From positions 5,948,745-6,012,744 of the forward strand of contig FN649727.1 in the NCBI GenBank assembly GCA_000310025.1: 64,000 bases of DNA, given 5' to 3'. Each line of letters begins with the position of its first letter. The stretch's first letter is position 1. Of the stretch, positions 36,601 to 45,103 are shown one piece after another. Under the pieces are notes generated by a model that was not told the origin of the DNA, ran no database searches, and saw nothing but the letters and a program-made list of their open reading frames with translations. Origin of the DNA: Ectocarpus siliculosus. Taxonomy: Eukaryota; Sar; Phaeophyceae; Ectocarpales; Ectocarpaceae. A program made the translations under genes and the position numbers.

Positions 36601-39600
36601 GAGGGTGTAAAAAATCGGGTTCAAAGGAATTTAATTGATTATCGCACAGGTATCGTTCACTTCGCACAGGGGTGTGCGGAGACCCCGATACCTTCGACTC
36701 CGATACCTTCGGTGAGGTTGGATGAAACCATGGTACCCAGCTGTTTTTGTCGCGGGCCGCTAGTGTACCAAGGTACATGCATAGCTTGTATCATGGGCTC
36801 CACCGCTGTACTTTGGCATTGTAACGTTGCTCATGTGCAAGTGATGTTGTTCAACATTGTCGTTTTTGTCGGAATCGGCAAACGGTTTCTACTCAATCAA
36901 CCAAGAACGCGTACAAACCACACGAGACCAAACGACCACAATCAACTACGGTACTACGAAAATTACAGGTAGGATACAGGGAAACAATATGATTACATGG
37001 CCAAGGACTGCCAGGCAAAATGGTACATCCCCCGTAGGCCACTGTGTCCTTCTTCGTTCATGGCACCGAACCAAACCTTTCCTCCACTGGCCAATACCCC
37101 GCTGCAATTAAAACGTTCTAGCGCCAACCCGCTACCAACTGGTCCACATCAAATCTCAACCGGCAAAAACAAAGCATGATAGTTCACAGCTCGGGCCCGT
37201 CTCCTTCGGCGTCCCCATTCCACGGCCCGTCTACGACTTCTACATCACTGTCGTCTCCCAAGATCTCTACATCGCTGTCGCTGTCATACTCGGTCCCTGG
37301 CCCGGAGAGGAAGAACTGCCAGCACCAGCCTGTGAGGCGGCGGTAGACTCCGCGCTTGCACCCTCTGACATCGTAGCCAGCGTGTTACTTGTGTGTGGTG
37401 TGTGTGTGAGCACACACCTCTGTGTCGGGGAATTTCAAAGTAATTCGCCGCCTCGCCGCCTCGGATTTTTGTTTCGCCGCATTTTACTTCGCCGCATGTG
37501 TTTTGTGTGTGCTGGGGTGCTGGGGTGCTGGGGTGTCTGTGTGTGTTCGTTATGCTGTGGTCCTGATGCTGCAATACCTGCACACGCAACCAAGCGCTGG
37601 TGTATGTCTGCTGTGATTTGTTTAGGATCGCACACATCGGAGTCTTGGCACGGGGGTGTGCGTTCAAAACACCCCACATCGTCGCTTTGTATTTATTCAG
37701 AATCGCACGGATCGGAGTCATCGCACGGGGGGGTGCGTTATATTTTCAGGACCAAACATTTAATTCATGTTCCGCACAGGTATCGGGTACATGGCACGTA
37801 TCGGCGTCTTGGCACCCCTGTGCCATAGAAAAACCGGAAATGAAAACATTTAAAAAAACGACCGCACAGTGTGCCAAGACCCGCATCCTTACGGTACGGC
37901 ATGCACGACTATGAGTGTATGAGTACCTCCCCCCCCCCTCCTAACCTGGCCGTCGGCGATGATGACGAGGCAGTGGTACTCCCGGGTGTCCTGCACGATC
38001 TCTATCGCCTTGCGGATCAGTGGCGCGAAGGAGGTCGGCCCGGAGAGAGACACCGCCGGGGCGATGCTGGCGTACCGATCCAGGGCCTGGGCCAGGTTGG
38101 CGCAGGGCTGGTCGTCGGCCATGAAGCAGAAGACAGCCTCGTCCCGCGTGTTCTCGTCGCCGAAGCCGTAGCACCAGATCTTCTCGGCGCGGTTCAGGGG
38201 GCCCAGTCCGCGACCCACGCCCCTCAGGACTTCCTGCGGGTGGCGTTTTAGAGGGGGGGGGGAGGGCGTACTCAAGCGTTGCACGCCTTAGTTCTTGGTA
38301 TACCATTGGGAGGGGGGGGGCTACTTATGTTTTGCGTGCCTCAGCTGTTAGACCATTGACCGGGCGAGGGGGGGGGGGGAGATCAGTACTTGCTTGTGCC
38401 TGGGTTTACCAAAGCCCATTGGCCCTCGTGTATATCTCTACACAGCCGGACGAAGCACGTTATGTTTTTCAACGGCTGAAATTGGTTGACTGGAGGTAGG
38501 AGATACTCACGCTATTTTGACTGCCTTCGTCTGGTGCCCGCAGAGATAGGTTGGTCGGGTGCTGGGGGCGCTGAGGACGTAAGAAGCGTTCTCCACTCGG
38601 GCATCGCTCGCGCACTCTTCCACACAGCGGAAAAAGTTGTTCTCCAAGCGAGCTGGGGTGCTCGCTAATTGTTTTCCCCCTACATCTAAAACACCCAACC
38701 AGTGGCACACCGTATTTAGCTCTTCTTATTTTTCCTCGCACAAACGGTGCTTCAAATACAATACATGCCTATGGTACCTGGTAAGGGTTGGGCTTCCGGT
38801 CGTCGATGTCGTGCATGCTCCCGTTCCCGTATACCCTCTCCCCGGTCCTGCCAAAACACAAAACACACACGAAAGACAACAACGACAAAAGACTTGCTCG
38901 GTCGAACGGCAACACTTGATGGCATAACATCCTTATGGCGGTAGATACGGCGGACTTGAGATCTACAGAAAATAGCCTAAACCTTTTCGCTGGTCACGCC
39001 ACGTTGCCCGAGCACAGCATGCCTAAATACGATGCATATCGACCGATAGCATAGTAACATGAATGTGTCGACCGATAGTATGACTGCACACGTTACTTCC
39101 CGCTTCTTCGCCCTGCATGTTTTTGTAGAACGCAACATTTTACCCGTTGGCACACGGACGACGGCGACGCGAACATGTCGAATTCGTCCATGCTTAGCGA
39201 GGCCGTTTACAGCAGGCACGGGCAGAGAACTACTACACCAAGACCGAGACACAGCAGCAGTGCACACAAAACAGTTGAAAAAACAAAAAAAACTGCAGTT
39301 TTGTTTTGCTCTTGGCCTACATAGGATCTTCCAATGGAAGTAATTTGATTTGAATGATGTCCTGCTGTATGGTTGCTGTTGGATCATGCAATGTAAGACA
39401 TTTGACTTGGATGAGGCCTTCAGCTCTGAGGCCGGCGGTCCAAAAGATCTGTACTGCCGCGTTGAGGACTACAATTCCTCTTTTGCTCTCACCACTCGTT
39501 GGAGCGCGTGAAGTCGACGCCGACGATGAGTCCGGCCTTGCTCACGCCCGCGTCCTTCAGCGCCCCCACCAGCTCTTCCAGGCTGCTCCCGGGTCGCGTC

Positions 39601-39614
39601 GCGCCCGTATGCAT
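33602..39614 (-). CDS. Copine-type vWA plus U-box E3 ubiquitin ligase (RGLG-like)
   Basis: Seven minus-strand exons agree in phase: 39614-39493, 38847-38778, 38233-37946, 35872-35742, 35217-35087, 34717-34524 and 33784-33602 (372 aa). The vWA domain (about 12-250) shows the copine-type metal site [11 protein letters not shown] (D34), [65 protein letters not shown] and [11 protein letters not shown], closely following plant RGLG ligases. A Gly/Ser-rich linker leads to a C-terminal U-box (about 300-372: [36 protein letters not shown]). RGLG proteins end in a RING; here a U-box, which lacks zinc ligands, occupies that place. It is predicted to recruit an E2 and ubiquitinate membrane- or signalling-associated substrates. 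The start is the first ATG after an in-frame stop. Introns of 1.9 and 2.1 kb contain repeats. Confidence 0.9.
33999..34101. repeat. 21-bp tandem minisatellite
   Basis: Five near-identical units of GCATACCGTATGTACGGTTAC; one unit has GTGTGTGT in place of GTATGT. Each unit contains a short palindrome (CCGTATGTACGG). It lies in the last intron of the minus-strand vWA-U-box gene. Confidence 0.9.
35912..35968 (+). repeat. Dispersed repeat, copy 2 (GTTAGACCATTGACC family)
   Basis: A G run, then TTACTCATGTTTTGCATGCC, then TTATTAGACTATTGGCC. It is in the same order as the copies at 38251-38363 and the inverted copy at 31498-31548, and lies in an intron of the vWA-U-box gene. Confidence 0.65.
36541..37880. 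repeat. Interspersed short GGAGTCTTGGCACGG / CGCACAGG modules
   Basis: At least eight scattered short modules (GTCTTGGCACGG, ATCGCACGG, CGCACAGGTATCG, GGTGTGCG) on the plus strand within the 2.1-kb intron 37945-35873 of the vWA-U-box gene. They look like the decayed remains of a tandem array. A partial GTTAGACCATTGACC-family copy sits just before it at 36521-36540. Confidence 0.55.
38251..38363 (+). repeat. Dispersed repeat, copies 3 and 4 in tandem
   Basis: Two adjacent diverged copies, 38251-38311 and 38312-38363. Each has a G run, then TACT(C/T)A, a GCGTGCC-like block, and TTAGACCATTGACC (second copy) or TTGGTATACCATTGGG (first copy). The left copy begins just upstream of vWA-U-box exon 3. 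Confidence 0.65.
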
Positions 39615-39671
39615 AGCATGTTAAACAAGGGTAGGCAGACAGACAGACGGTCGCCACGAGATTCGCATGTC

Positions 39672-39675
<4 letters not shown>

Positions 39676-39712
<37 letters not shown>
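39676..39712. repeat. (GA)n microsatellite
   Basis: An uninterrupted GA dinucleotide run of about 18 units, 60 bp upstream of the vWA-U-box start codon. Confidence 0.95.
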
Positions 39713-39713
<1 letters not shown>

Positions 39714-39803
39714 GGGGGACAGCCAATCGTAACGCTTTCCTCCTGAGAAGAGTGGTGCAGCGGTTGACCCTACATCTGCCTGCCACAAACAAAACTAACT
39801 CCC

Positions 39804-40096
39804 TTGGAGCCACCGCTAGCTGTGACACAGCTTTTTCTTGCCCGGCGACCCTGTTCGTCTGCGTCGTCTCGGGGGTATGCTATGTTGCGGCAACAGCCAG
39901 GTAGGAGTTGGGTCAGTCACCTCAGTACATGGGCAGGCGTCGCCGCCCACCGCGATCGAGTTGGGGTAGCGACCCTGCCCATGAACTTGGCGACTGACCC
40001 AACTCCTACGTGGCGGCTGCCGCAACATAGCCCCCGAAAGACGCACACAGGAAAGAACGCGGTTATATAGCTTTTCAAAGCGAGCGGTGGCTCCAA
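39804..40096. mobile_element. Fold-back/MITE-like element with long inverted repeats
   Basis: Terminal inverted repeats TTGGAGCCACCGCT (39804-39817) and its complement (40083-40096) bound a 293-bp element. Inside, a second inverted pair is stronger: GGCTATGTTGCGGC-like and GTAGGAGTTGGGTCAGTC blocks on the left (about 39873-39950) reappear complemented on the right (about 39960-40040). The element could form a near-complete hairpin. No coding capacity and no clear target-site duplication were seen. Confidence 0.75.
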
Positions 40097-41379
40097 AGGA
40101 GGGCTTCGTATATGGCAGCCAGAGGTTGTGCCAACTGCTGCACCACTCCTTCTCCGCTGCTCTTGATACCTTCCTGACGCCCAGCGAGGGCCATTTCCCT
40201 CGAAGGCGTGTTGGCGAAAGTCAGGCATGCTATCAAGTGCCGGATGGGTGCGCCCGCGTAAAAGCACACGCACCGTGCGCGGGCCAAACAAGAGGAGCAT
40301 TTACGACCAGCGCTGGCGTGAGCCAACACCAACAAGAAACCACCGAGCAGCCAAAACAGGACTGCCGAGCGGGGCACAGCCAAAACACTGAACAAGCGCA
40401 AGATTGAGGGCGTCACCGAACGTACTGGCTGTTCGGGTAGGTGTAACAAATTTTTCCACGCATCGCGATCAGGACCACTCATGCCAACTTTGTGGGCTCC
40501 GACCCCCTTAGGCACTACAAGCTGGTCCGGCCAAGAAGCCCACATTGTGTCAGATGGTCATAACTTTGCCGCATTTGCGATTCATCTCAAAGCAAAGACA
40601 TTGCCGTGATCGGGAGACTCTGGCGCTGATGATGGAACTCTGTATCAGTTCATAGCGGAGGATTCTCAAATAGAAGCATATTTTGAGGCTTGAAACCGTC
40701 AAAACAATCAACAATAAAAAAAAAAAAAGCGGCGAAATTACGCAATTCGGAGCGCATCAAGGCACATCACAGCAGCACACCTCTCTCGATAGCGCGCTGC
40801 GTATGGCTACGGACGCGCAGAACACCCAGCGGTGGGAGGGTACTTCTGCCCCTGTGATAAACCATGACAAGAGTGCAGATCGGTGGCGACTGGAGCTGAA
40901 CTACACCCCCAAGAAGAAAAAAACTGCGAGGAAGAGGTCCGCATGGTACACCGCGCGCGAGGAGGCTGAAGCATGAACAAGTTGGTGGAGACTGAGTTGG
41001 GAGCAAGGCAACAACGGCAAGAAGATCAACCCAGGCACACAATCCGATGAACCCCGAAGCAACAGCTCCGGATCATCGCCGGCCGATGTCGAGCTTCCTC
41101 CAGGCAAGTTGAGCAATGAGTTGTACGAGTGGGTCTGGTATGCTGCTGTTCCGCGGACTGGCTCCGCCGCTGCTGTTGTCAAGAAGTCATGAACATGATA
41201 CCACCGCTTCTGCTGCGCTCTGCATCTAGGACTAGGTGCTGCTACTGCTGTGTTCACCCCACTGCTGCCTATATTCGTGCAAGACTGCTGTACAATGTAC
41301 ACTGCTGCTCTACAAGTACAGGCGCAGCCGCCATAATGCCGCCATGATGTTCACGTGCACAAGAAAACGGTCCGTGCTG

Positions 41380-41925
41380 TGAAGGTTTTTTAGCCCTGTC
41401 TGTTGCTGCCGAAGTAAGTGTGCTTGTACTGCTGCCTACCTGTGCATATGACTGCTGCACGACGTGCGCTGCTGCTGTACATGTTGTACAAGCAGCGCAG
41501 TTGCTGTGCAAGGGGCTGCTCCGTACGTAATATTTACTCGTAATTGTGATACAACCGCGGAATGCTTTATTTGTAGAAATTGAACCCATTTTGTCCCGTG
41601 CCTCCTGCTGTTTGGGGGTGTACTTGTACTGCGTGCCAGTACATGCGCGTACGTGCACGTCGGCCGCACAGCATGCACCACTGCTGTACAAGTACGAGTA
41701 CCACAGTCATTGGCTCAGAAGCTGCTTCGTATGCGTGTGTTGTAATTAAATTTACACCGTGCTACAAGACAAAACCACTGCTTGTTTTGAAGAGATTCTG
41801 AACCAATTTTGTCCCCAAGTTTGCTGCTGCTGTTCGATGTGCACTGATGTCTGCATGCGTGAACGACTGCTGCACGACTTTCGTTGCTGCGCAGTCATTG
41901 TACCAGAGGCTGCTCACACTGTGGA
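41380..41925. repeat. Degenerate CTGCTGCACGAC-rich tandem units
   Basis: Three diverged units (about 41380-41530, 41575-41735 and 41800-41925). They share an A-rich lead with TTTTGTCCC, then CTGCTGT and GACTGCTGCACGAC blocks, then GCAGTCATTG..CAGA(A/G)GCTGCTC. They lie directly upstream of the transposase fragment, as subterminal repeats of a DNA transposon might. Confidence 0.5.
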
Positions 41926-41938
41926 GGCACGAGAGCAC

Positions 41939-42280
41939 ATTCTGGTGCTGTCCCCCAAGTTTCACCCGGAAGTTGCAGGCGTGGGAATCGAATATTCGTG
42001 GGGGGTGTCGAAGCTCAAGTTTCGGCGGGAGCTCAACGATGAGATTCCGAACAACCTGCACAACAACATCTTGACATCCATGAACAGGGAGACGATCCTT
42101 ACGCTACCGCGGGTTCGCCGCTTCGCACGTCGCACGCGAGACTAATGCCGGGCATACTTCAAGCTCGAGAAGGATGCTGTAGGGGCCGAATCCAAGGACC
42201 GCATCGAGCAGATGCGCAAGTCCTGCAAAGCGCACCGCAACATCATTGACATGGAACCTGGCTTCATTGACAAGCAGTAG
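41939..42280 (+). pseudogene. DDE-superfamily transposase C-terminal fragment (dead)
   Basis: The frame reads SPKFHPEVAGVGIEYSWG, then KLKFRREL, RVRRFARRTRD, a stop codon at 42143-42145, then CRAYFKLEKDA. It ends at a stop at 42278-42280. The order (Pro-Lys-Phe-His-x-Glu ... Glu-Tyr-x-Trp-Gly ... Lys ... Arg-Arg-Phe-x-Arg-Arg ... Tyr) resembles the C-terminal catalytic region of a DDE transposase family common in fungi and other eukaryotes, where the E of the triad lies in the E-x-x-WG segment. The TAA falls where a Tyr codon would be expected, and the N-terminal DDE part is not present in frame. It is inactive by inspection. Confidence 0.5.
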
Positions 42281-42864
42281 ACTTTCTGTGGCCGGGCATT
42301 AGCGCTTCCTCGTGCATGGGTGGGGGTTGCGGCGGGAGAAGAATGCAGCCGGTCTTGATCTTAGCGGCAGCACCAGCTCCTCAAGTAGTTTTCGTTCTGT
42401 CGGTACTTGTGGCGTTACTTGTGTCATCGTTTGCGTGCTGACGGCGTATTGTTTGTTGTTGTCAAGTGCTCCACGATGCAACAATCGTGATGTATTTCTG
42501 TGTCTAAGAATATGGTTACTTGGTACAAGTGCCTGTACTCTGGATTTTTTTTTCAACACACGGTGCGACGCACTGTACAGTATTGTACAACGGCGCTGGC
42601 GATGGAATGCCGGGGGTATGATCCTAAAGCCTTCGCAACATGGCCGAATCCTGAAGCACTCAAACCTCCATGAAGATTTCCATCACCAGAGCAATAAAAA
42701 TTTGCGTTGCTCAGGCGCTCTCGTCGAACTCCTTGTCAACGGCGCGAGGTATCAATCTCTGTCACAATCGGCCTTTCTTCCACTTCAAAAGTTTCCTCCG
42801 GGCTCGTTGAATCGTCACACGTGTTTCGCCCATTTTCGCTCTCACGAAGGCAATTTTGAAAATT

Positions 42865-43140
42865 GGCCACGCGACGCTGATTTTTTCGAGTTAGAACCTG
42901 AAAGTTTGAGACGTTGTTTGGAACAATCTCACCAAGACACCAATTGAAAACCCGAAGCTTTTTTTTTTTTTTTGCCGACTTACACCCGTCTTTGTATTCC
43001 TGGAAAAGTGGAAGTTGGCCATATCTCGGGAAAAAAAGCAAAACATGCTGGGGGTTTTCAATTGGCGTCTTGAGGAGAACGTCCCAAATCACGTGTCAAA
43101 AATTTAGGTTCTAACTCGAAAAATTCAGCGTCGCGTGGCC
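42865..43140. mobile_element. Fold-back element (89-bp imperfect inverted repeat)
   Basis: The left arm 42865-42953 begins GGCCACGCGACGCTGA and ends CCAATTGAAAACCC. The right arm 43052-43140 is its imperfect reverse complement. The spacer is about 98 bp with a poly-T run. Both arms, read outside-in, encode the same peptide pattern (WPRDA-FFELEP), showing that the arms are copies of one sequence. Confidence 0.8.
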
Positions 43141-43521
43141 ATATTGGCGAGTCCCGGCTGTCTTGGCCGGACCAGCTTGTATGGCACCTGGGAAACCGGG
43201 TAACTCGACAAACTTTCTCGCCAGCCGTGCAATGATTCCGGTTCTGCATTTGTGAATGTCGCCTTGGACCGCCTCGTAGATTGTGGCGTCATGTGACCCG
43301 TCGGAGATCATCTACCTTCTTCGGGGGATGGTGCCACAGATTGAGCCAGTGGACACGCTGAACCCGCGTGCAGGTATAGCGGACCAGCTGCCCCCCCCTC
43401 TCTCTCACAACCCGTTAGTACCGAAGTATAATGTTTTCTCTCTCTCTCACGAGTGGTTGGAACCTGGTGCGTCCTCCTCCGCGCCACACATCCCGGAGGA
43501 CACTTGAAACACAGCAAGGCG

Positions 43522-43875
43522 AGCCTGGAGACCCCCGTCTCATATCTGGCGTCAGCGGCAGCGGTGCGTTGGGCGCTCCACATTTTTGTCTCGCGGCAAG
43601 TGTGGGGATTTCTTTTGATAGCTTCAGGCGCGTGGTTGACCCCCCTTGAGGCCGTAGTGAGTGACAACTACAAAGCAAAACGACTGGTGTGTGGGCCATG
43701 ATGCCCCGCACAGTTCGGTTTCTTTGGAGTATTTCTCAATACGGCCTCAAGGAGGGTCGACCACGAGCCTAAAGCAAGCAAAGGAATCCCTACATTTGGC
43801 CGCGAGACAAGATGTGGAGCTCACAAAGCACTGTCGCCGTTGCCGAAGCCAGATACGAGACGGGCGTCTCCAGGC
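43522..43875. mobile_element. Fold-back element (~134-bp imperfect inverted repeat)
   Basis: The left arm 43522-43655 starts GCCTGGAGACCCCCGTCTC and ends TTGAGGCCGTA. The right arm 43741-43875 is its reverse complement with scattered substitutions and small indels. The spacer is 85 bp. No open frame with motifs was found. It is MITE-like, or an inverted duplication. Confidence 0.8.
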
Positions 43876-44646
43876 CCGCGCTCTGTAGGCAGTAGAACAT
43901 TTGGTTTCATTGAAAAACTATTTGGGATTGAAGTTAGTGCCGATTTTCCTGGCGATACGTAAGTCAGGAGTACCCAGACACCCAGACCATACGAACTGGT
44001 CTGTGGGGCTGTGGAGGCTGTGTGGGGGTTACGTGGGTGTGTGGTAGGGTCAACGGGGCCCCGACAGGGCACCACAACAACGTTGTCTCTCTCTGATACT
44101 GTGATAATCTGCAAGTGCAGCATTCAAGGTCCTCGGGCAACTTTTTCTCGCTGGGTTCATGACAAGAGGTTCCCCACCACCTTCAAACTGCAGTTCCAAA
44201 TGAGAAAAGACCCCCAAAGAAGGGCTCGTATGTACAGTGCGTGGGCGAACTGCAGTTTTAGAAGAAACAATCCGCGTGGCCCCAGAAAGCGCCCGCGGTC
44301 CCCGCGGTTGTACACGTGTCCCATCAACATGTGTATGTAGCTCAAAGACAAAACTTCCCAGTGAGAAAACACGGCACATGGGCGCTAAAAAATTAAACAG
44401 CAGCGATTGCAACCGCATTTACAGTTCGTACCACGCCACCGGGCAAGATATCGTTCAAGGCGGCGAAACAACCCGGCACCGGTGGAAATATTCATAACTC
44501 CTATTTGCAATTCTCAAATTTGATTTTGAAAAATGAGACCAACCGACCAACCATTATATCACACCGCAACACGCAGGGCGCCATATATATATCTACGCAG
44601 CAGCACCTGCTCAAGGCCAACGGACGCTCTTGCCACGCCTATAAGC

Positions 44647-44886
44647 TCACCTCGCGAAGCCGGGAGGGTCATTTCCGCCGAAGCCTACGCCAAGAGCCTC
44701 AAGCCAGCCCTTGTTGGCGTCCTTCCCTCGGAGCTTCAAGTAGATCCAGCCCAACGCCATCAGCAAGACGATCACCGCGACACGCATGTCATCATCGTGC
44801 CACGAGTCTGTGTTTCCGTAAGCTGGGAGGTCGTAGCGGCCATTCCTGCTGTGCTGTTCTCCTTGGGCGTACTTTCCGCCAGCCAT
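44647..44886 (-). CDS. Small single-pass membrane protein, unknown function
   Basis: A single open exon of 79 codons (start 44886). The N-terminal half is polar (YAQGEQHSRNGRYDLPAYG, then DSWHDDD), followed by one hydrophobic helix (MRVAVIVLLMALGWIYLKL) and a Gly-rich tail (LGVGFGGNDPPGFAR). I do not recognise the family. The stop codon is embedded in AG/GTGAGC, a good donor, so splicing there could extend the protein with an unseen exon further left. It is divergently paired with the SAM-cupin gene, 217 bp between starts, which supports it being a real gene with its own promoter side. Confidence 0.5.
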   Translation of the reverse strand: MAGGKYAQGEQHSRNGRYDLPAYGNTDSWHDDDMRVAVIVLLMALGWIYLKLRGKDANKGWLEALGVGFGGNDPPGFAR

Positions 44887-45103
44887 GGTTACTGCCAGAA
44901 TGTTCTGCTTGCTAAGGTTATGTTGTGGTTGTGTTGTGGGGATGCGCGGCACGACCAGGGCAACGCGTTGGGGGTATACAGCAGTTCCAGGGTGCAGCGC
45001 CCCCTCAAGCTCCGCGCTGGCTCTGTTTGGTTTGTGCTGCTGCTGCCCGCGCCGTGAGAAAGCAGCAGTTGAGTTGAGTGGTTGGGTGGTGCGATCAGAC
45101 ACG
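44887..45103. promoter_or_regulatory. Shared divergent promoter interval
   Basis: These 217 bp separate the start codons of the small membrane protein gene (minus) and the SAM-cupin gene (plus). The interval includes GCTGCTGCTG and CTCAAC runs but no clear core element. Promoter function is inferred from arrangement. Confidence 0.45.

Larger units (their letters stand above)
39615..44646. other. Transposon- and repeat-derived intergenic region
   Basis: Five kilobases between two minus-strand genes with no intact gene recognised. It contains a GA microsatellite, three inverted-repeat (fold-back) elements, a degenerate CTGCTGCAC-rich repeat block and a dead transposase fragment, each listed separately. 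A minus-strand open frame at 40545-40075 (156 codons, one hydrophobic stretch) has no recognisable motif and overlaps a fold-back end. Confidence 0.65.

Noticed and set aside
40075-40545. 156-codon minus frame with a hydrophobic segment
   Set aside because: No family resemblance or splice partner. It sits in repeat-rich DNA and overlaps a fold-back terminus.
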